Below the pieces are notes generated by a model. It saw nothing but the letters and a program-made list of their open reading frames with translations, made no database searches and was not told where the DNA came from. This document shows, in pieces, positions 61,089 to 64,000 of a stretch of DNA of 64,000 nt (the first letter of the stretch is position 1; every line of letters begins with the position of its first letter). The translations under genes and the position numbers were made by a program. This DNA comes from Enchytraeus crypticus (Eukaryota > Annelida > Clitellata > Enchytraeida > Enchytraeidae), in contig CAJHZI010000240.1 in assembly GCA_905160935.1 (NCBI GenBank), positions 2,006,001 to 2,070,000 on the forward strand. The letters are read 5' to 3'.

Positions 61089-61978
61089 CTAGTCATCATA
61101 AAGTTTCTTAAAATCTTCAAAGCTGATATCTCTTATTTCTGGAAGCTTGCTTTTCACAATCTCAAACACATGTCGAGTGAGAGTTTCCTGGAACATGGGA
61201 CTCTTTATCTGGAACTTCTTGCGCGATTCCGGAGCTGAAAATGGAAAAGGCAAAATAAAATAAAAGATAGAAATTTAAGAATAAGTTTGCATTTTGTTTT
61301 CAAATCATCATATCTTAATCTAATCATAAGCTGGCTCATTAGCTTTTAGTTTAGCTTAATGCTTTTAGTATTGCTGTATTATTTTGCATAAAAAAGCTCG
61401 GAAACGAATTTATTTATCTTTTATTATCACTCACTTTACTTTGATAAATAATTTTCTTTTAAAATTACTCATTTATATTTTATAAACACTTGGCATATTT
61501 ATCTTTTATATGAACTTATTATCTTTGATAGGTCTTTCTTTGTCTTTGATAGGCACTCATTTACATTTGATAGGTACCTAATTATCCTTGATAAGCACTC
61601 ATTTATCTTTGATAAACACTTAATTATAGTTGCTTAAAGCCCATTGACTGACAGACAATCAAATTACTTGTACAGTGAATACTTTATAGAATTTGGCGAC
61701 GTCTGTCCGGAATAAAATGCGTGTTTGGTTTTATAGAACGATTAGACCGACCTCTTGATATAGAAGCAGCTCTCGACGTTTCAGCTGATTTGATATCAAT
61801 CTTCGTGAGGTACGAGAGATAGTCGGTGTAGAAGTACCTCTCGGGTTGTCTGTAGTTCTGTTTGACTGACACCGTAGCGTCCAGGTCCAACACCTTCAAG
61901 TTGTCGCTAATGGAGTATTTTGGCCAGATAGTGGACGTGCTGTTGAACGGATTTGGAACTGGAGAGGGGGTGGGATTG
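61089..61978 (-). CDS. type-B carboxylesterase (CES-C), last two exons only
   Basis: Partial gene. The penultimate exon 61978-61752 begins C/AATCCC after acceptor ACACAG and encodes PFNSTSTIWPKYSISDNLKV, DLDATVSVKQNYRQPERYF and LSYLTK. The last exon 61234-61089 encodes APESRKKFQIKSPMFQETLT and ends FKKLYDD. These equal exons 10 and 11 of CES-A and CES-B, and exon 10 is closer to CES-A. The exon 10 donor I chose (AGA G/GTCGGT) is weak and gives about 10 extra residues; the frame stays open beyond it. The exon 9 equivalent with the catalytic His is not found in the 2 kb to the window edge, where a transposon lies. The gene either continues beyond 64000 or is a fragment. Confidence 0.8.
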
Positions 61979-62107
61979 CTGTGTATGTATTGTAATAAAA
62001 AGCAATTCAATAACGATACAGAATAATAAACTAAATATGATGTAGTTTATACATTTAAGATTTGTTTAAGTAATGATAAGAAATTCAATATCGATGCAAA
62101 ATAATAC

Positions 62108-62109
<2 letters not shown>

Positions 62110-62180
<71 letters not shown>
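62110..62180. repeat. (TA)n microsatellite
   Basis: About 70 bp of TA at the left flank of the short-TIR transposon. A related TA/ACATGT tract begins again at 63961. Confidence 0.9.
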
Positions 62181-62181
<1 letters not shown>

Positions 62182-63126
62182 GATGGTCCCATCTGTAATG
62201 GTAATTTTTACAAATTATTTTTAAACTTTCTCCAACCCTTCATTTGGTTTCACTAGGCTAAAAACAATACAATAAAAATGAAAAAGAAAACTAAATCAGA
62301 CAAAATTTAGAACTTGCCCAACTGACTTTAAGATTTGCATTATATTTTGCATTGTTTAACTTGACTATTTTGGCCAAGTTTCAAGATTAATGAAATATTC
62401 TTATTATTATCATTATTATTACTAATTTTTTACTCAGGCTGTTGACATCTCTTGATACTGTGGATTAATGAGGGTAATGTGACCTAATAAGAGGGTTATG
62501 TGTTGATACAACTGTCTTTAATACTGGGGTGTATGGAGAAGTTTTCGTCCGACAGGAAACTGAATTCGGGCGTTGAAAGTCCACTGTTGAACATTGACTG
62601 TCAGCATCATATTACTGAAATAATGTTCGAATAAATGTTCAGCATCAAAGACATTTCAAAATATCCAAACATTTGGAACATTTCATTCATTTTCGTGAAT
62701 ATTGGTCTCAAATTAATCAAGCTGCCTTCCGCCCTTCGCAGATGACGAGAACACAGCAATGACAGTGAGTCCGTGGAATAGCGATGTCTTAAATTTAGTA
62801 ATAGCACAACAGGAGGAGCTTCAAACACTTAAGCCTAATGATTACCAGGAACTACTGGAACCAATCATAACCATCCTATGAAACAATCCTTCACACAGAC
62901 TATTGAGCCCGCTGGAATACGAGAGATGTTTACTTGCTGTGATGTGGCGGTTTAAAGGTGCGTACCCACTAGAGCTGCGGTCCAATGGATCATGCGGATC
63001 ATTAGGCCTACCTTATATCAATGGGAATATTTGAAGAATGTTTGTCTGTTGCCTTCATCTATGTCCACTCTTGGGTCAAACTTCATCAGCTGTCAGTGTG
63101 CCAAGGACCAATTGAGTATTTCTCTG

Positions 63127-63162
<36 letters not shown>

Positions 63163-63960
63163 ATAGTTCATCTTTAATGCTGTAATTATCATTACAGCCT
63201 TTGGACGCCACGTATGGTATATATCCAAGACGTTAGTAATATAAGTTTCTTCGACATTGACGTGTGAGGGGAGGCAAGTGGCCAAAAGTTTCTAATGGTA
63301 GCAGCCTTGAGGAATAAAGAAGGCTCCGACGAATCCACTAAAATGCGTCACTCTGTTTACTCAACCATCAGCAAAGAGATAGAGTCTGTATGATTTTGTA
63401 GCAAAACAGAAAACTGCTTTCCTGCTACATAACTTTGATCTATCAGATTCAATTCCGAAAGTCGATCCAAGCGAGTCGATTAATCAAGAAGATTATGTGA
63501 GGTGCCAAGCTGTCAGTAAATCTCTCAGCGTTGTCAGAGACGTATCTGGACGCAGTGTAGCCCCCATTCAGCACTTCAAATCCTCCATTACGAGATGTGA
63601 GGGGCAAAAACAATTCCTTCTACAAGTTGTGGAGGATCCTCGCAGCCTGTTTTCCTCTCCCGCAGAGGAGAGTTCCGTCCAAAGTTCAAGGCCGCAATAA
63701 ATCATTAACAGTGCTAAGTATCTGTTAAAGAAGAGTGTTGTGCTGTAATCTAGATAAGTGGACTTACAAATAGGTGAACTGCTGTAAGACCTAAATATAC
63801 ATGCAGAATAGACGATGAAAGTTTGATGATGTTGGTTAAGTCCAGAATATTAATATTTTTTGCCATAAACATTTTTTGTGATGTTTTTGAAGGGAATGGA
63901 ACCAAATAGGACCTTGGAGAACAGTAGACTACAAAATTTATTTTTAAGGACCACCCTAAT
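62177..63960. mobile_element. DNA transposon with short terminal inverted repeats, near CES-C
   Basis: Left end ATTAGGATGGTCCC (62177) and right end read in reverse ATTAGGGTGGTCCT (63960) form imperfect 14-bp inverted repeats inside TA-rich DNA. Inside on the plus strand at 63497-63700, and a little upstream, lies a degraded coding frame ending RSVAPIQHFKSSITR and QKQFLLQVVEDPRS. From memory this recalls a C-terminal block common in transposon-encoded animal proteins, but I cannot name the superfamily. Several stops make it non-functional. Confidence 0.5.
63497..63700 (+). pseudogene. C-terminal remnant of a transposon protein
   Basis: The frame is open from about 63390 (FVAKQKTAFLLHNFDLSDSI) to the stop near 63700. 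KQFLLQVVED with the preceding RDVSGRSVAPIQ is the only recognisable block. Upstream frames are broken, so it is a fossil. Confidence 0.4.
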
Positions 63961-64000
63961 ATACATGTATATACATGTTTATATATATAATATTATATAT

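Overview
This is a eukaryotic, AT-rich invertebrate window. Genes are split by GT-AG introns, and the DNA is full of microsatellites, tRNA- and 5S-derived SINEs, LINE fragments and DNA transposons. The Toll-like receptors have a single cysteine cluster next to the membrane, and several repeat families look marine-invertebrate in style. A lophotrochozoan is my best guess, but the species cannot be named from sequence alone. Every protein-coding gene I can support lies on the minus strand.

Region 1 (about 0.8-20.3 kb) is a tandem cluster of three Toll-like receptor genes: TLR-a (817-4153), TLR-b (7831-12864) and TLR-c (17069-20333). Each is intact and consists of a small signal-peptide exon, one phase-1 intron, and one large exon with leucine-rich repeats (LRRs), LRRCT, transmembrane segment and TIR domain. 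The small first exons are easy to miss. I found them by matching donor, phase and signal peptide. Repeats fill the spaces, including a degenerate reverse-transcriptase fragment at 16.0-16.8 kb.

Region 2 (20.4-24.3 kb) has no gene. It holds a 19-bp minisatellite and a complete but internally deleted mariner element (21992-22943) with long terminal inverted repeats.

Region 3 (24.4-61.9 kb) is a cluster of secreted type-B carboxylesterases (cholinesterase-like fold). CES-A (24361-35768, 11 exons, 628 aa) and CES-B (40684-51602, 11 exons, 625 aa) are complete, with matching exon boundaries and a Ser-Asp-His triad. CES-C (61089-61978) shows only its last two exons. A short exon-2 relic of a fourth copy survives at 59.5 kb. 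Between B and C lies a small cysteine-rich secreted-protein gene (55999-56786). It appears frameshifted, and its 3' end is supplied by a hAT-like transposon.

The two families have separate roles: the TLRs are membrane receptors for innate immunity, and the esterases are secreted hydrolases. Nothing in the sequence shows them working together; both look like local tandem duplications. The most unusual pattern is in the esterase introns, where tandem repeats repeatedly copy the adjacent exon-intron junction and so create arrays of decoy splice sites. Other notable items are three perfect or near-perfect long hairpins, SINE families with different heads but one shared 3' domain, and a 5S-rRNA-derived SINE.
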